Source of the DNA: JBKECO01 sp047974745
GTDB lineage: Bacteria; Bacillota; Clostridia; Lachnospirales; Lachnospiraceae
Direction: 5' to 3'
Length of the DNA stretch: 64,000 nt
Assembly (NCBI GenBank): GCA_047974745.1
Contig: JBKECO010000007.1
Span: 30,092-94,091 of the forward strand
The notes under the pieces are model-generated. The model saw only the letters and a list, made by a program, of their open reading frames with translations. It was not told the DNA's origin and ran no database searches. Below are positions 42,172-51,377 of the stretch, one piece after another (the first letter of the stretch is position 1; each line of letters starts with the position of its first letter). A program made the translations under genes and the position numbers.

Positions 42172-43284
42172 ATGGCAAGTTTATCACTAAAGAATATCTG
42201 CAAAGTTTATCCAAACGGATTTGAAGCCGTGAAAGATTTCAATCTGGAAGTAGATGACAAAGAATTTATTATTTTTGTAGGCCCTTCAGGATGTGGAAAA
42301 TCAACGACTCTTCGTATGGTAGCTGGATTGGAAGAAATCAGTTCCGGTGAATTAAGTATCGACGGAAAAGTAATGAATGATGTAGAACCGAAAGACAGAG
42401 ATATTGCAATGGTATTTCAGAACTACGCACTCTATCCTCACATGACTGTATTTGACAATATGGCATTTGGACTGAAACTTAGAAAAGTTCCAAAAGCTGA
42501 AATCAAAGAAAAAGTGGATGAAGCTGCCAGAATCCTGGATCTTGGAAAATTATTAGATCGTAAACCAAAGGCACTGTCAGGTGGACAGAGACAGCGTGTT
42601 GCTATGGGACGTGCGATTGTTCGTCATCCTAAAGTATTCCTCATGGATGAGCCACTTTCGAATCTTGATGCTAAACTTCGTGTTCAGATGCGTACTGAGA
42701 TCGCAGCACTTCACCAGAGACTAGGTGCAACGATCATTTATGTAACACATGATCAGACCGAAGCGATGACACTTGGAACAAGAATCGTTGTATTAAAAGA
42801 TGGAATTATCATGCAGGTAGATTCACCTCAGAAATTATATAACGAACCAAATAACCTTTTTGTTGCTGGATTTATCGGATCACCTCAGATGAACTTTGCT
42901 GATGCGACAGTTAGTGTTGAGAGCGGAGTTGCAAAACTTACATTTGATAAATTTGCAGTTTCACTTCCACCTGCAAAATCAAAGAAACTGATTGATGGTG
43001 GTTATGAAGGTAAGGTTGTTACATTCGGAATCAGACCAGAAGATCTGAACGATACACAGATCGGTGTTGAGACATTTAAAGAGAGCGTTGTGGAATCAGA
43101 AGTTACAGGATATGAGCTTCTTGGTGCAGAAGTACTATTATACTTTACAGTTGCCGGTTCTCCAATGACAGCTAGAGTAGATGCAAGAACACCTGCACGT
43201 CTTGGCGATAAGATTAAAATCGCATTAGATCCACAAAAAATTCATGTTTTCGACAAAGAGACAGAATTGACAATTACAAACTAG
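42172..43284 (+). CDS. Carbohydrate ABC transporter ATPase, MsmK/UgpC type
   Basis: A 370-residue ATPase. It has Walker A GPSGCGKST at about residues 38-46, the Q-loop VFQNYALYPHMTV, the signature LSGGQRQRV, Walker B VFLMDEP and the switch HD in VTHDQTEA. A C-terminal MalK-type OB domain starts at about residue 240. No permease or binding protein is nearby, so it is probably the shared ATPase that energises several sugar ABC transporters encoded elsewhere. CAGGAGGTTCATTTA precedes the start. A terminator follows, so it is a single-gene unit. Confidence 0.92.
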   Translation: MASLSLKNICKVYPNGFEAVKDFNLEVDDKEFIIFVGPSGCGKSTTLRMVAGLEEISSGELSIDGKVMNDVEPKDRDIAMVFQNYALYPHMTVFDNMAFGLKLRKVPKAEIKEKVDEAARILDLGKLLDRKPKALSGGQRQRVAMGRAIVRHPKVFLMDEPLSNLDAKLRVQMRTEIAALHQRLGATIIYVTHDQTEAMTLGTRIVVLKDGIIMQVDSPQKLYNEPNNLFVAGFIGSPQMNFADATVSVESGVAKLTFDKFAVSLPPAKSKKLIDGGYEGKVVTFGIRPEDLNDTQIGVETFKESVVESEVTGYELLGAEVLLYFTVAGSPMTARVDARTPARLGDKIKIALDPQKIHVFDKETELTITN

Positions 43285-43312
43285 TTTTGTAAAATATTGT
43301 AAAGACAATACC

Positions 43313-43343
43313 AAGACCAGGCGTATTCTGCCTGGTCTTTTTT
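43313..43343 (+). terminator. Terminator after the sugar ABC ATPase
   Basis: Perfect 10-bp stem AAGACCAGGC / GCCTGGTCTT with a 7-base loop and T6. Confidence 0.88.
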
Positions 43344-43359
43344 AAAAGGAGGATGCACC

Positions 43360-44478
43360 TTGTTATCCAATCATAAATTACAGACAGCAATTGAGGAGTT
43401 AAAGGAAATATCACGTATGGATCTTTCTTTATACAACGAAAATGGTGGACTGGCAGTTACCACATTTGACATCAGTGATGATATGGAAGACATCGTGAGA
43501 AGCTTTACCGTTTCCATGGCTGAAAGTCAGACATTGCGTGGTATGCATTTTTTTAAGGTCATGCGGGATGAACAGCTTCTCTATACTCTGATCGTAAAGG
43601 ATGCCACCGAACAGGGACATCTTGTAGGAAAAATGGTATGCGCCCAGCTACGATATATGGCTGAGAGCTATCAGGAACAGTTCGATAAAAATATATTCAT
43701 GCAAAATATCATACTTGGCAATATGCTAGTAGTTGATATGTATAACAAAGCCAGAAAGCTTAGAATTGATCAGTCTGAGAGAGTCGTATTTTTAGTTGAG
43801 GTCGAAGGCAAGAAAGATACAGTCATTATGGAGACATTAAAGAATATTTTTGACTGGCAGACAAAGGATTTCGTTACAGAAATTGATGAACAGAATTTGA
43901 TTATTATCAAAGACGTAAGAGGAATCCTAACGGAGAAAGAACTGGATGGAATTGCAAAAATGATCTCAGATACTGTGGAAGGTGAGACAATGACAAGGGT
44001 TCGGGTGTCATACGGAAATAGAGCGCTGACCTTTCAAGACATTGCTAAATCGTACCAGGAAGCAAAGTTGGCAGTCGATGTCGGAAGAATCTTCTATGCA
44101 GAAAAGAAGACAATATCCTATGCGACCCTTGGAATCGGGCGCCTTATCTATCAGTTGCCTATGAGCCTGTGTGAAATGTTCATACAAGAAGTTTTTGGAG
44201 ACGAAATACCAGATGTTTTTTCGGAAGAGAACATGATTACAATTCAAAAATTTTTCGAAAATAATCTGAATATCTCTGAAACGGCCAGACAACTTTATGT
44301 TCATAGAAATACACTTGTATACAGACTGGAACGTCTGGAGAAACTGATTGGGCTTGATATTCGCAAATTTGAAGATGCCATGACATTCAAAATAGCACTC
44401 ATGGTGCTCAATATCATGTCTTATCAGAAAAATGTAGAAATTTCGGAGCTGCTGGATCAAAACTTGCAATCAAGGTGA
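43360..44478 (+). CDS. PucR/CdaR-family transcriptional regulator
   Basis: A 372-residue regulator with a C-terminal PucR-type helix-turn-helix: FFENNLNISETARQLYVHRNTLVYRL then LERLEKLIGLDIRKFED, split here as the final 60-70 residues. The middle section (SYGNRALTFQDIAKSYQEAKLA) is the GGDEF-like CdaR domain, and the N-terminus is an uncharacterised sensory region. CdaR-type proteins usually control sugar-acid or carbohydrate use. The start is TTG 43360, seven bases after AAAGGAGG. It follows the shared sugar ATPase, which may hint at its target. Confidence 0.85.
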   Translation: MLSNHKLQTAIEELKEISRMDLSLYNENGGLAVTTFDISDDMEDIVRSFTVSMAESQTLRGMHFFKVMRDEQLLYTLIVKDATEQGHLVGKMVCAQLRYMAESYQEQFDKNIFMQNIILGNMLVVDMYNKARKLRIDQSERVVFLVEVEGKKDTVIMETLKNIFDWQTKDFVTEIDEQNLIIIKDVRGILTEKELDGIAKMISDTVEGETMTRVRVSYGNRALTFQDIAKSYQEAKLAVDVGRIFYAEKKTISYATLGIGRLIYQLPMSLCEMFIQEVFGDEIPDVFSEENMITIQKFFENNLNISETARQLYVHRNTLVYRLERLEKLIGLDIRKFEDAMTFKIALMVLNIMSYQKNVEISELLDQNLQSR

Positions 44479-44493
44479 AAGGAAGTAAAGGAT

Positions 44494-45909
44494 TTGTACG
44501 AGCGAAAGAGAAATGGATGGAAAAAGCATTTAGATTTCTTGGTGATCGACATTTTAATTACTCAAATAGCGCTTCAGCTTGCATACTGGTTCCATTACCA
44601 GAGATTTGTTGCATATGGTGACAATAATTACCTCAGAATAGCCGTAGTTCTTGTGCTTTTTAATATTCTGGTCTCTTATACCAGAGACAGCTACCGGAAT
44701 ATTTTAAAGAGAGGTTACCTCGTAGAATTAAAAGAGACGATCATACATCTGGTCTTTGTGATTTCGCTTGGTATGCTGACCCTGGTATTGATGAAGGTCA
44801 CCGAAATTTATTCCAGACGAGTGCTAGTAATGCTTGGAATCTTTAGTGTACTTCTTGTCTATATAGTAAGGACGCTATGGAAAGAAGTGATTCGTCGAAG
44901 AATGGCGGAAAAGTGTAAAAAGAGGCCGGTCCTTCTCCTGACATCTGCTGATATTGCAGATCGTGTTGTTTTGCATTTGAATTCCCAGATCTTTAAGGAT
45001 TTTCATATTGCTGGTCTTGTACTGGTTGATGACAAATATGCTGTCGGACAAAAAATCTCAGGTATTGCAGTTGTTTCAAAAGCGGAGAATCTGCCGAATT
45101 ATCTTATGGGGACAGTTATTGATGAGGTATTCGTAGCTTCCTCTACAAGATATATGATTTCTGATGAAATTCTGGAAGCATGTGTTGAAATGGGTACGAC
45201 AGTTCACCTGAGTCTCGGCATGATTCGCGAGACAGATAATCGTTGTGTAGGCAAATTTGGTGGTTATACTGTTTTGAGTCGCAGCCTTAAAATGGCCTCA
45301 TCCGGTCAGATGCTTGTCAAAAGAGCAATGGATATTACTGGTGGAATCATTGGGATGCTGCTTACCGGCATGTTATGTGTTTTTGTTGTTCCGGCTATCA
45401 AAATTTCAGATCATGGCCCTGTATTTTTTAAACAGAAACGTGTTGGTAAAAATGGCAGAATTTTTGAAATCTATAAATTTCGTTCCATGTATAGGAATGC
45501 AGAGACGGAAAAAGAAGAACTGTTACAGCATAACAAGATGCAGGGACTGATGTTTAAGATGGATAATGATCCAAGAGTCATTAAGGGAATTGGGCAGTTT
45601 ATCCGAAACACATCAATTGACGAATTTCCGCAATTCTGGAATGTGTTAAAAGGAGATATGAGTCTGGTCGGTACGAGGCCGCCTACACTTGATGAATACG
45701 AAAAATATGAAATGCATCATATCAAACGCATGTCGATCAAACCTGGTATTACAGGAATGTGGCAGTCTAGTGGAAGAAATGCGATCCACGATTTTGAAGA
45801 TGTGGTCAGACTAGATGCGGCGTATATACAGAACTGGTCAATACTCCTGGACATTCAAATTCTTTTAAAGACGATCGCCATTGTTTTAAAGAGAGAAGGA
45901 GCAGTCTGA
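44494..45909 (+). CDS. Undecaprenyl-phosphate sugar phosphotransferase (WcaJ type)
   Basis: A 471-residue membrane protein with four N-terminal membrane helices (to about residue 130) and a Rossmann-like middle domain. The C-terminal glycosyl-1-phosphate transferase domain starts at KRAMDITGG and contains KQKRVGKNGRIFEIYKFRSM, DEFPQFWNVLKGDMSLVGTRPP and KPGITGMWQ. It would load the first sugar onto undecaprenyl phosphate for exopolysaccharide or a capsule. The rest of such a locus is absent here. The start is TTG 44494; no in-frame ATG exists nearby. Confidence 0.9.
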   Translation: MYERKRNGWKKHLDFLVIDILITQIALQLAYWFHYQRFVAYGDNNYLRIAVVLVLFNILVSYTRDSYRNILKRGYLVELKETIIHLVFVISLGMLTLVLMKVTEIYSRRVLVMLGIFSVLLVYIVRTLWKEVIRRRMAEKCKKRPVLLLTSADIADRVVLHLNSQIFKDFHIAGLVLVDDKYAVGQKISGIAVVSKAENLPNYLMGTVIDEVFVASSTRYMISDEILEACVEMGTTVHLSLGMIRETDNRCVGKFGGYTVLSRSLKMASSGQMLVKRAMDITGGIIGMLLTGMLCVFVVPAIKISDHGPVFFKQKRVGKNGRIFEIYKFRSMYRNAETEKEELLQHNKMQGLMFKMDNDPRVIKGIGQFIRNTSIDEFPQFWNVLKGDMSLVGTRPPTLDEYEKYEMHHIKRMSIKPGITGMWQSSGRNAIHDFEDVVRLDAAYIQNWSILLDIQILLKTIAIVLKREGAV

Positions 45910-45923
45910 TATCAGCAAATTAT

Positions 45924-45956
45924 AAGGAACCTTTCTCAGATCGAGATTGGTTCCTT
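45924..45956. terminator. Bidirectional terminator between the sugar transferase and araC-type genes
   Basis: Stem AAGGAACC (45924-45931) / GGTTCCTT (45949-45956) with a 17-base loop spanning the AraC stop codon, and A/T-rich flanks on both sides, suiting convergent transcripts. Confidence 0.6.
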
Positions 45957-46841
45957 TAAATATTTATGCGGAGTGATACCTTTGTATTTCTTGAATGTAC
46001 GAATGAAGTAACTCAGATTACTGAAGCCGCAGCTGTATGCGACCTCTGTGATGGATTTGCCAGAGGTCACGAGCTCAATGCAGGCACATTCGATCCGATA
46101 GTAATTCAGATAATCGATTGGTGTTCGCTGTGTCATTTCGTGAAAAAAGCGACAAAAATATTTGGGAGACATATTCGCTTTTTTTGAAAGATCTGTCAAA
46201 GTCAACTCATTTCCATAATCCGATTCGATCAAAGCAAGTACATCTTTAATAGGTTGAAGTTTATTTCGATCCAGTATGTTCGAGGATTCGGGATTATCCT
46301 GATATAGATTGTTTTCAATAATGCTGCCAAAGAAATGATACAAGGATCCAATCACGATAAGCTCATATCCGAGTGACTTTTGCTGCATGGAATAGAAGAG
46401 GACATATAGAATTTTGTGCAGCTCCTGATGTATCCTGATATTTTTTGCATCAGAAAACTGATATGAGGAACCTGGATTTGGATAAAATGTATGGAGTATC
46501 AGCTTTTGGTCAGCGATACCGTTTAAATATTTCTGGATGGTGTAGCTGCTCTTTAACAACAGACGCAGATCGAATACGATGCACTCATAAATACAGTTAT
46601 TAGGATGTCCGCCATGCAACATTCCATCATGAATAAATGCAACATCTCCCTCATGTAGCAAAAATTCTGATCCCTCGAGATGAAGTAAAAAAGTACCGGA
46701 TAAGACACGGATCAATTCAAAATCAGTATGCCAGTGATAAGACATCTCATATCGGGGATGGCCTGGTCTTATGTGATAGAATTCCAACGGAAAATCAAAG
46801 GTTCCTCTCGATGCATGCTCCTTATATTTCAAATATTTCAT
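45936..46841 (-). CDS. AraC-family regulator, divergent from fucI
   Basis: A 301-residue regulator. The N-terminal cupin-like sensor contains SYHWHTDFELIRVLSG (metal/sugar-binding type) and LLHEGDVAFIHDGMLHGGHP. The C-terminal double helix-turn-helix comprises LTLTDLSKKANMSPKYFCRFF and SITEVAYSCGFSNLSYFIRTF with the trailing GITPHKYL. It is transcribed divergently from fucI-fucU across a 135-bp gap with a palindrome at the fucI -10. I infer it activates that operon in response to a sugar. The start lies just before a CCCCCTTTTTT stretch (GGGGG on its strand). Confidence 0.9.
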   Translation of the reverse strand: MKYLKYKEHASRGTFDFPLEFYHIRPGHPRYEMSYHWHTDFELIRVLSGTFLLHLEGSEFLLHEGDVAFIHDGMLHGGHPNNCIYECIVFDLRLLLKSSYTIQKYLNGIADQKLILHTFYPNPGSSYQFSDAKNIRIHQELHKILYVLFYSMQQKSLGYELIVIGSLYHFFGSIIENNLYQDNPESSNILDRNKLQPIKDVLALIESDYGNELTLTDLSKKANMSPKYFCRFFHEMTQRTPIDYLNYYRIECACIELVTSGKSITEVAYSCGFSNLSYFIRTFKKYKGITPHKYLKEPISI

Positions 46842-46875
46842 AAAAACCCCCTTTTTTACATTAGAAAAAGTGAAT

Positions 46876-46905
46876 ATTGTACTATTTTATTCCAGTATAG
46901 CACAA
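46876..46905 (-). promoter_or_regulatory. Possible promoter of the AraC-type gene
   Basis: On the minus strand TTGTGC (46905-46900) and TACAAT (46881-46876) with 18-bp spacing. The -35 is poor, so this is tentative. Confidence 0.35.
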
Positions 46906-46910
46906 GTATT

Positions 46911-46932
46911 TTTGATATCAAAGGATTATAAT
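46911..46932 (+). promoter_or_regulatory. fucI promoter with palindrome between -35 and -10
   Basis: A perfect TATAAT (46927-46932) has no good -35 (AAGTAT at 17 bp). A perfect 12-bp palindrome, TTTGATATCAAA (46911-46922), fills the spacer. The missing -35 fits an activator-dependent promoter under the divergent AraC-type protein. Confidence 0.55.
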
Positions 46933-46976
46933 GAGATAAGAATAAAAACGATTCAGTTGAATAAGGAGGTTCTATC

Positions 46977-48776
46977 ATGGCACAAAACAGATATATCGGT
47001 GAGTATCCGGTAATCGGAATCCGTCCAACTATTGACGGAAGACAAGGAATCATCAGTGTTAGGGATTCACTTGAAGATCAGACAATGAATATGGCTAAAT
47101 CAGCAGCAAAATTACTGACAGACAATTTAAAATATTCAAACGGTGAACCAGTTAAGGTCGTAATCGCAGATACTACGATCGGACGTGTTGCTGAAGCTGC
47201 AGCATGTGCTGACAAGTTCCGAAGAGAAGGTGTAGATGTGACACTGACTGTAACACCATGCTGGTGCTATGGTGCTGAGACAATGGACATGGATCCCAAA
47301 ACTGTAAAAGGGGTATGGGGATTTAACGGAACAGAGCGTCCAGGAGCAGTATATCTTGCATCCGTTCTTGCAACGCATGCACAAAAAGGTCTGCCTGCAT
47401 TTGGTATTTATGGCCATGATGTATGCGAAGCAGATGACACTTCGATTCCGGAAGATGTGAAAGAGAAGATCCTTCGGTTCGGACGTACTGCTGTGGCAGT
47501 AGCGACCATGAGAGGAAAATCATATCTTCAGATCGGTTCTGTCTGCATGGGAATCGGCGGATCTATTGTAAATCCTGATTTTTTCGAAGAATATCTGGGA
47601 ATGCGTGTGGAATCTGTTGATGAAGTTGAAGTGATCCGCAGGATGACAGAAGGTATTTATGACGAAGCAGAATTCAAAAAAGCTTTGGCGTGGACAAAGG
47701 AAAATTGTAAAGAAGGAATTGACACCAATCCTGAATTTATAAGAAAAAATGCTCAGCAAAAAGAAGAGGACTGGGAATTCGTAGTTAAGATGATGGTCAT
47801 CATTAAAGATCTGATGAATGGAAATCCTGGACTTCCTGAAGAATGCAAGGAGGAGCGTCTGGGACACAATGCGATCTGCGCAGGATTCCAGGGTCAAAGA
47901 CAGTGGACTGATTTCTATCCGAACTGTGATTATCCGGAAGCAATGCTGAACACCTCTTTTGACTGGAATGGTCCAAGAGAACCCTATGTACTGGCTACAG
48001 AGAATGATGCATTAAATGGAATTACCATGTTGTTTATGAAGCTTTTGACAAATCGTGCACAGATGTTCGCAGATGTTCGTACTTATTGGAGCGTAGATGC
48101 AGTAAAAAAGGCAACTGGTTTTGACCTGGATGGCGTTGCAAAAGAATGTGACGGATTTATCCATCTGATCAATTCAGGAGCATGCTGCCTTGATGCGAAC
48201 GGACAGGCGCTGGACGCAGAAGGCAATGGCGTACTGAAAGAATGGTTCGATGTAACAGAAGATGATATGGGCAAGATCCTTGGTGCTACGGAATGGAGCC
48301 CTGCGAATAATGGATATTTCCGCGGAGGCGGATTCTCATCCAGATTCCTGACAACTGCCAAGATGCCAGTTACCATGGCACGTCTGAATCTTGTAAAAGG
48401 TCTTGGACCGGTTATGCAGATTGCAGAAGGATATACTTTCGATCTTCCAGAAGAAGTATCAAACAAGATCTGGGCAAGAACAGATTATACCTGGCCTTGT
48501 ACCTGGTTCGCACCGATTTGTGATGGAAAAGATGGAAGTCCTTTTAAGAGCGCATATGATGTAATGAATAACTGGGGCGCAAATCACGGAGCGATCAGCT
48601 ACGGACATATCGGAGCAGATCTGATCACAATGTGTTCCATGCTTCGAATCCCAGTAAGTATGCACAATGTTGAAGCAGGTAAAATATTCCGTCCTGCAGC
48701 ATTTAACGCATTTGGCACAGATAAAGAAGGACAGGATTATCGTGCTTGTGCAGCATACGGACCATTATACAAATAG
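46977..48776 (+). CDS. fucI: L-fucose isomerase
   Basis: A 599-residue enzyme of normal length, starting with YPVIGIRPTIDGR and containing GVWGFNGTERPGAVYLA and CMGIGGSI, as in bacterial FucI. It isomerises L-fucose to L-fuculose (and D-arabinose to D-ribulose) with a Mn2+ centre in the cytosol. It is followed 12 bp later by fucU. Fuculokinase, fuculose-1-phosphate aldolase and a transporter are not here. AAGGAGGTTCTATC precedes ATG 46977. Control by the divergent AraC protein is likely. Confidence 0.95.
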   Translation: MAQNRYIGEYPVIGIRPTIDGRQGIISVRDSLEDQTMNMAKSAAKLLTDNLKYSNGEPVKVVIADTTIGRVAEAAACADKFRREGVDVTLTVTPCWCYGAETMDMDPKTVKGVWGFNGTERPGAVYLASVLATHAQKGLPAFGIYGHDVCEADDTSIPEDVKEKILRFGRTAVAVATMRGKSYLQIGSVCMGIGGSIVNPDFFEEYLGMRVESVDEVEVIRRMTEGIYDEAEFKKALAWTKENCKEGIDTNPEFIRKNAQQKEEDWEFVVKMMVIIKDLMNGNPGLPEECKEERLGHNAICAGFQGQRQWTDFYPNCDYPEAMLNTSFDWNGPREPYVLATENDALNGITMLFMKLLTNRAQMFADVRTYWSVDAVKKATGFDLDGVAKECDGFIHLINSGACCLDANGQALDAEGNGVLKEWFDVTEDDMGKILGATEWSPANNGYFRGGGFSSRFLTTAKMPVTMARLNLVKGLGPVMQIAEGYTFDLPEEVSNKIWARTDYTWPCTWFAPICDGKDGSPFKSAYDVMNNWGANHGAISYGHIGADLITMCSMLRIPVSMHNVEAGKIFRPAAFNAFGTDKEGQDYRACAAYGPLYK

Positions 48777-48788
48777 CAGGAGGCATAT

Positions 48789-49238
48789 ATGTTAAAAGGA
48801 ATACCACCAATTTTATCACCTGAATTGCTGAAAGTACTTTGTGAGATGGGTCATACGGATGAACTTACGATCGGGGATGGAAATTTTCCTGGACACACAG
48901 TAGGTAAGACGGTGATCCGAATGGATGGACATGGAGTACCGGAACTTTTAGATGCCATTTTACAAGTTTTTCCTTTGGATACCTATCCGGATGAAACAGG
49001 GACTATGGTGCCACCATGTACCTTGATGGCAGTAGAGCCGGGAGATACAGCAAAGACGCCGATATGGGATACCTATAAAGAAATCGTAGCCAAACACGAT
49101 ACACGTGGAAATGAATGCTTTGAAGAAATCAATAAATGGAAATTTTATGATAAGACCAGAGAAAAATCCACTGTGGTAGTGATGACTGGAGAGACCGCGA
49201 TCTATGCAAATATTATTTTAAGAAAAGGTGTAGTTTAA
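48789..49238 (+). CDS. fucU: L-fucose mutarotase, RbsD/FucU family
   Basis: A 149-residue protein of the RbsD/FucU fold: LKGIPPILSPELLKVLCEMGHTDELTIGDGNFPG spans the first helices, with the conserved His near residue 20, and the C-terminus reads VVVMTGETAIYANIILRKGV. It interconverts sugar anomers to supply the form that FucI uses. It is co-transcribed with fucI behind AGGAGGCATAT and ends at a strong terminator. Confidence 0.92.
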   Translation: MLKGIPPILSPELLKVLCEMGHTDELTIGDGNFPGHTVGKTVIRMDGHGVPELLDAILQVFPLDTYPDETGTMVPPCTLMAVEPGDTAKTPIWDTYKEIVAKHDTRGNECFEEINKWKFYDKTREKSTVVVMTGETAIYANIILRKGVV

Positions 49239-49249
49239 TGATATAGGAG

Positions 49250-49291
49250 CTGCTGAAAATGGCTGAGACCGGCTGTTTTCAGCAGTTTTTT
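49250..49291 (+). terminator. Terminator after fucU
   Basis: Perfect 10-bp stem CTGCTGAAAA / TTTTCAGCAG with a 16-base loop and T6. Confidence 0.88.
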
Positions 49292-49342
49292 ATATCATAG
49301 AAGCGTGCTGCTATGATAACTATGGCAGAATGTGTGTTCTTG

Positions 49343-49351
49343 TGATATGAT
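49343..49351 (+). promoter_or_regulatory. Possible extended -10 promoter of the parE operon
   Basis: TGATATGAT gives a TG-extended -10 (TATGAT at 49346-49351), about 55 bp before parE. No convincing -35 is seen. Confidence 0.35.
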
Positions 49352-49406
49352 AGTACGAGCAACGTGGTGTCTCAAAAGGGCACACAATGAAAGGAAGAAT
49401 AGTAGA

Positions 49407-51329
49407 ATGAGCAAACAATCGACCTATGATGCTGCCAGTATTTCCGTATTAGAGGGACTTGAAGCGGTCAGAAAACGTCCGGGAATGTACATTGGAAGTG
49501 TTTCCAGAAAAGGACTCAATCATTTAATATATGAAATTGTGGACAATGCAGTGGACGAACATTTAGTTGGGGTCTGTGACAGTATTCATGTTACCCTGGA
49601 GGAAGATGGTTCCTGCACCATAGAAGATAATGGCCGCGGGATACCGGTCGGTATGCATGCAAAAGGGGTATCAGCAGCCAGAGTCGTTTTCTCGACACTG
49701 CACGCTGGCGGAAAATTTGATGACAGTGTATATAAGACCAGTGGAGGACTGCATGGAGTAGGCTCTTCGGTGGTAAATGCGCTCTCAACTTATATGGATG
49801 TTGAGATCAGCAGAGAAGGAGCTGTCCATCATGATCGATATGAGCGGGGCAACCCGGTTGTGATACTTGAACATGGTCTGCTGCCTGTCCTGAGAAAGAC
49901 CAAGGGCACAGGAACCAGAATCAACTTTCTGCCGGATCCTGAAATATTTGAAAGAACAGATTTTAAGGAAGAGGATGTAAAAAGCAGACTGCATGAAACG
50001 GCCTATCTGAATCCCAAGCTTACGATTTATTATAAGGATAAAAGAAACGAAGAAATCGAAGAGATCACTTACCATGAAGAAGAGGGGATCATTGGATTTG
50101 TAAAGGATATGAATAAGAAATCCGAGGTGCTTCATGATGTGATCTACTTTCATGGTGAAAATGAAGGAATCTCCGTAGAAGGTGCCTTCCAATATACTGG
50201 GGAATTTCATGAGAATATCTTAGGGTTTTGCAATAATATTTATAATTCCGAGGGTGGAACTCATTTGACAGGCTTTAAGTCGATCATGACTACAATACTG
50301 AACAATTACGCAAGAGAAATCGGTGTCCTGAAAGAAAAGGATGCAAATTTTACAGGAGCTGACATTCGCAATGGAATGACAGCCGTTATCTCTGTCAAAC
50401 ACCCTGCACCTCGATTCGAAGGACAAACTAAGACAAAACTAGATAATCAGGACGCAGCAAGAGCAACCTCGAAGGTCACCGGAGATGAAATCCAGCTGTA
50501 TTTTGACAAAAGTCTGGATACTTTGAAAATCGTATTAAGCTGTGCAGAAAGAGCTGCCAAAATCAGGAAGACAGAAGAAAAAGCGCGTACCAATCTATTG
50601 ACGAAGCAGAAATTTTCCTTTGACAGCAATGGGAAACTGGCCAATTGCGAAAGCAGGGATGCAGCAATCTGCGAGATATTTATCGTCGAAGGGGACTCAG
50701 CTGGCGGGTCAGCCAAAACAGCAAGAAATAGGAACTTTCAGGCAATACTGCCGATCCGGGGAAAAATACTGAATGTAGAGAAGGCAAGTATCGATAAGGT
50801 TCTGGCTAATGCTGAAATCAAAACAATGATCAATGCCTTCGGCTGTGGTTTTTCGGAAGGCTTCGGCAATGATTTTGATATATCAAGACTTAGATATGAC
50901 AAGATCATCATTATGGCGGATGCGGATGTGGATGGTGCACATATTTCTACACTTCTTCTGACTCTTTTTTACCGATTTATGCCGGAGCTGATTTTTGAAG
51001 GGCATATTTATGTTGCAATGCCACCCTTATATAAGGCGATTCCATCTAAGGGTGCAGAGGAATATCTGTATGATGATGCCGCACTGGAGAAATACAGAAA
51101 AAAACAAAAAGGAAGCTTTACTCTTCAAAGATACAAAGGACTTGGTGAAATGGATGCGGATCAGCTATGGGATACGACATTGAACCCGGAAACTAGGATC
51201 TTAAAGAGAGTAGAGATTGAGGATGGAAGAATGGCCTCAGATGTCACAGAGATGCTTATGGGCAACGATGTGGCGCCGAGACGGGAATTCATCTATCATA
51301 ATGCTCAGGACGCAGAATTGGACATTTGA
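49407..51329 (+). CDS. parE: Type IIA topoisomerase subunit B (topoisomerase IV ParE)
   Basis: A 640-residue subunit. GHKL ATPase motifs are YEIVDNAVDEHLVG and DNGRGIPVG, and the glycine loop is KTSGGLHGVGSSVVNAL. The TOPRIM domain has EGDSAGGSA and MADADVDGAH, and the C-terminus ends in the QRYKGLGEMD region. It hydrolyses ATP to drive strand passage, and with ParC it unlinks daughter chromosomes. GyrB and ParE are hard to separate by eye; the partner's short tail favours ParE. An in-frame start at 49332 is non-conserved; AAGGAAG precedes ATG 49407. Confidence 0.88.
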   Translation: MSKQSTYDAASISVLEGLEAVRKRPGMYIGSVSRKGLNHLIYEIVDNAVDEHLVGVCDSIHVTLEEDGSCTIEDNGRGIPVGMHAKGVSAARVVFSTLHAGGKFDDSVYKTSGGLHGVGSSVVNALSTYMDVEISREGAVHHDRYERGNPVVILEHGLLPVLRKTKGTGTRINFLPDPEIFERTDFKEEDVKSRLHETAYLNPKLTIYYKDKRNEEIEEITYHEEEGIIGFVKDMNKKSEVLHDVIYFHGENEGISVEGAFQYTGEFHENILGFCNNIYNSEGGTHLTGFKSIMTTILNNYAREIGVLKEKDANFTGADIRNGMTAVISVKHPAPRFEGQTKTKLDNQDAARATSKVTGDEIQLYFDKSLDTLKIVLSCAERAAKIRKTEEKARTNLLTKQKFSFDSNGKLANCESRDAAICEIFIVEGDSAGGSAKTARNRNFQAILPIRGKILNVEKASIDKVLANAEIKTMINAFGCGFSEGFGNDFDISRLRYDKIIIMADADVDGAHISTLLLTLFYRFMPELIFEGHIYVAMPPLYKAIPSKGAEEYLYDDAALEKYRKKQKGSFTLQRYKGLGEMDADQLWDTTLNPETRILKRVEIEDGRMASDVTEMLMGNDVAPRREFIYHNAQDAELDI

Positions 51330-51377
51330 CAGGAAGCGATTGGCGATCGAAAGAAAATTACGGATATGAGGTAAACT

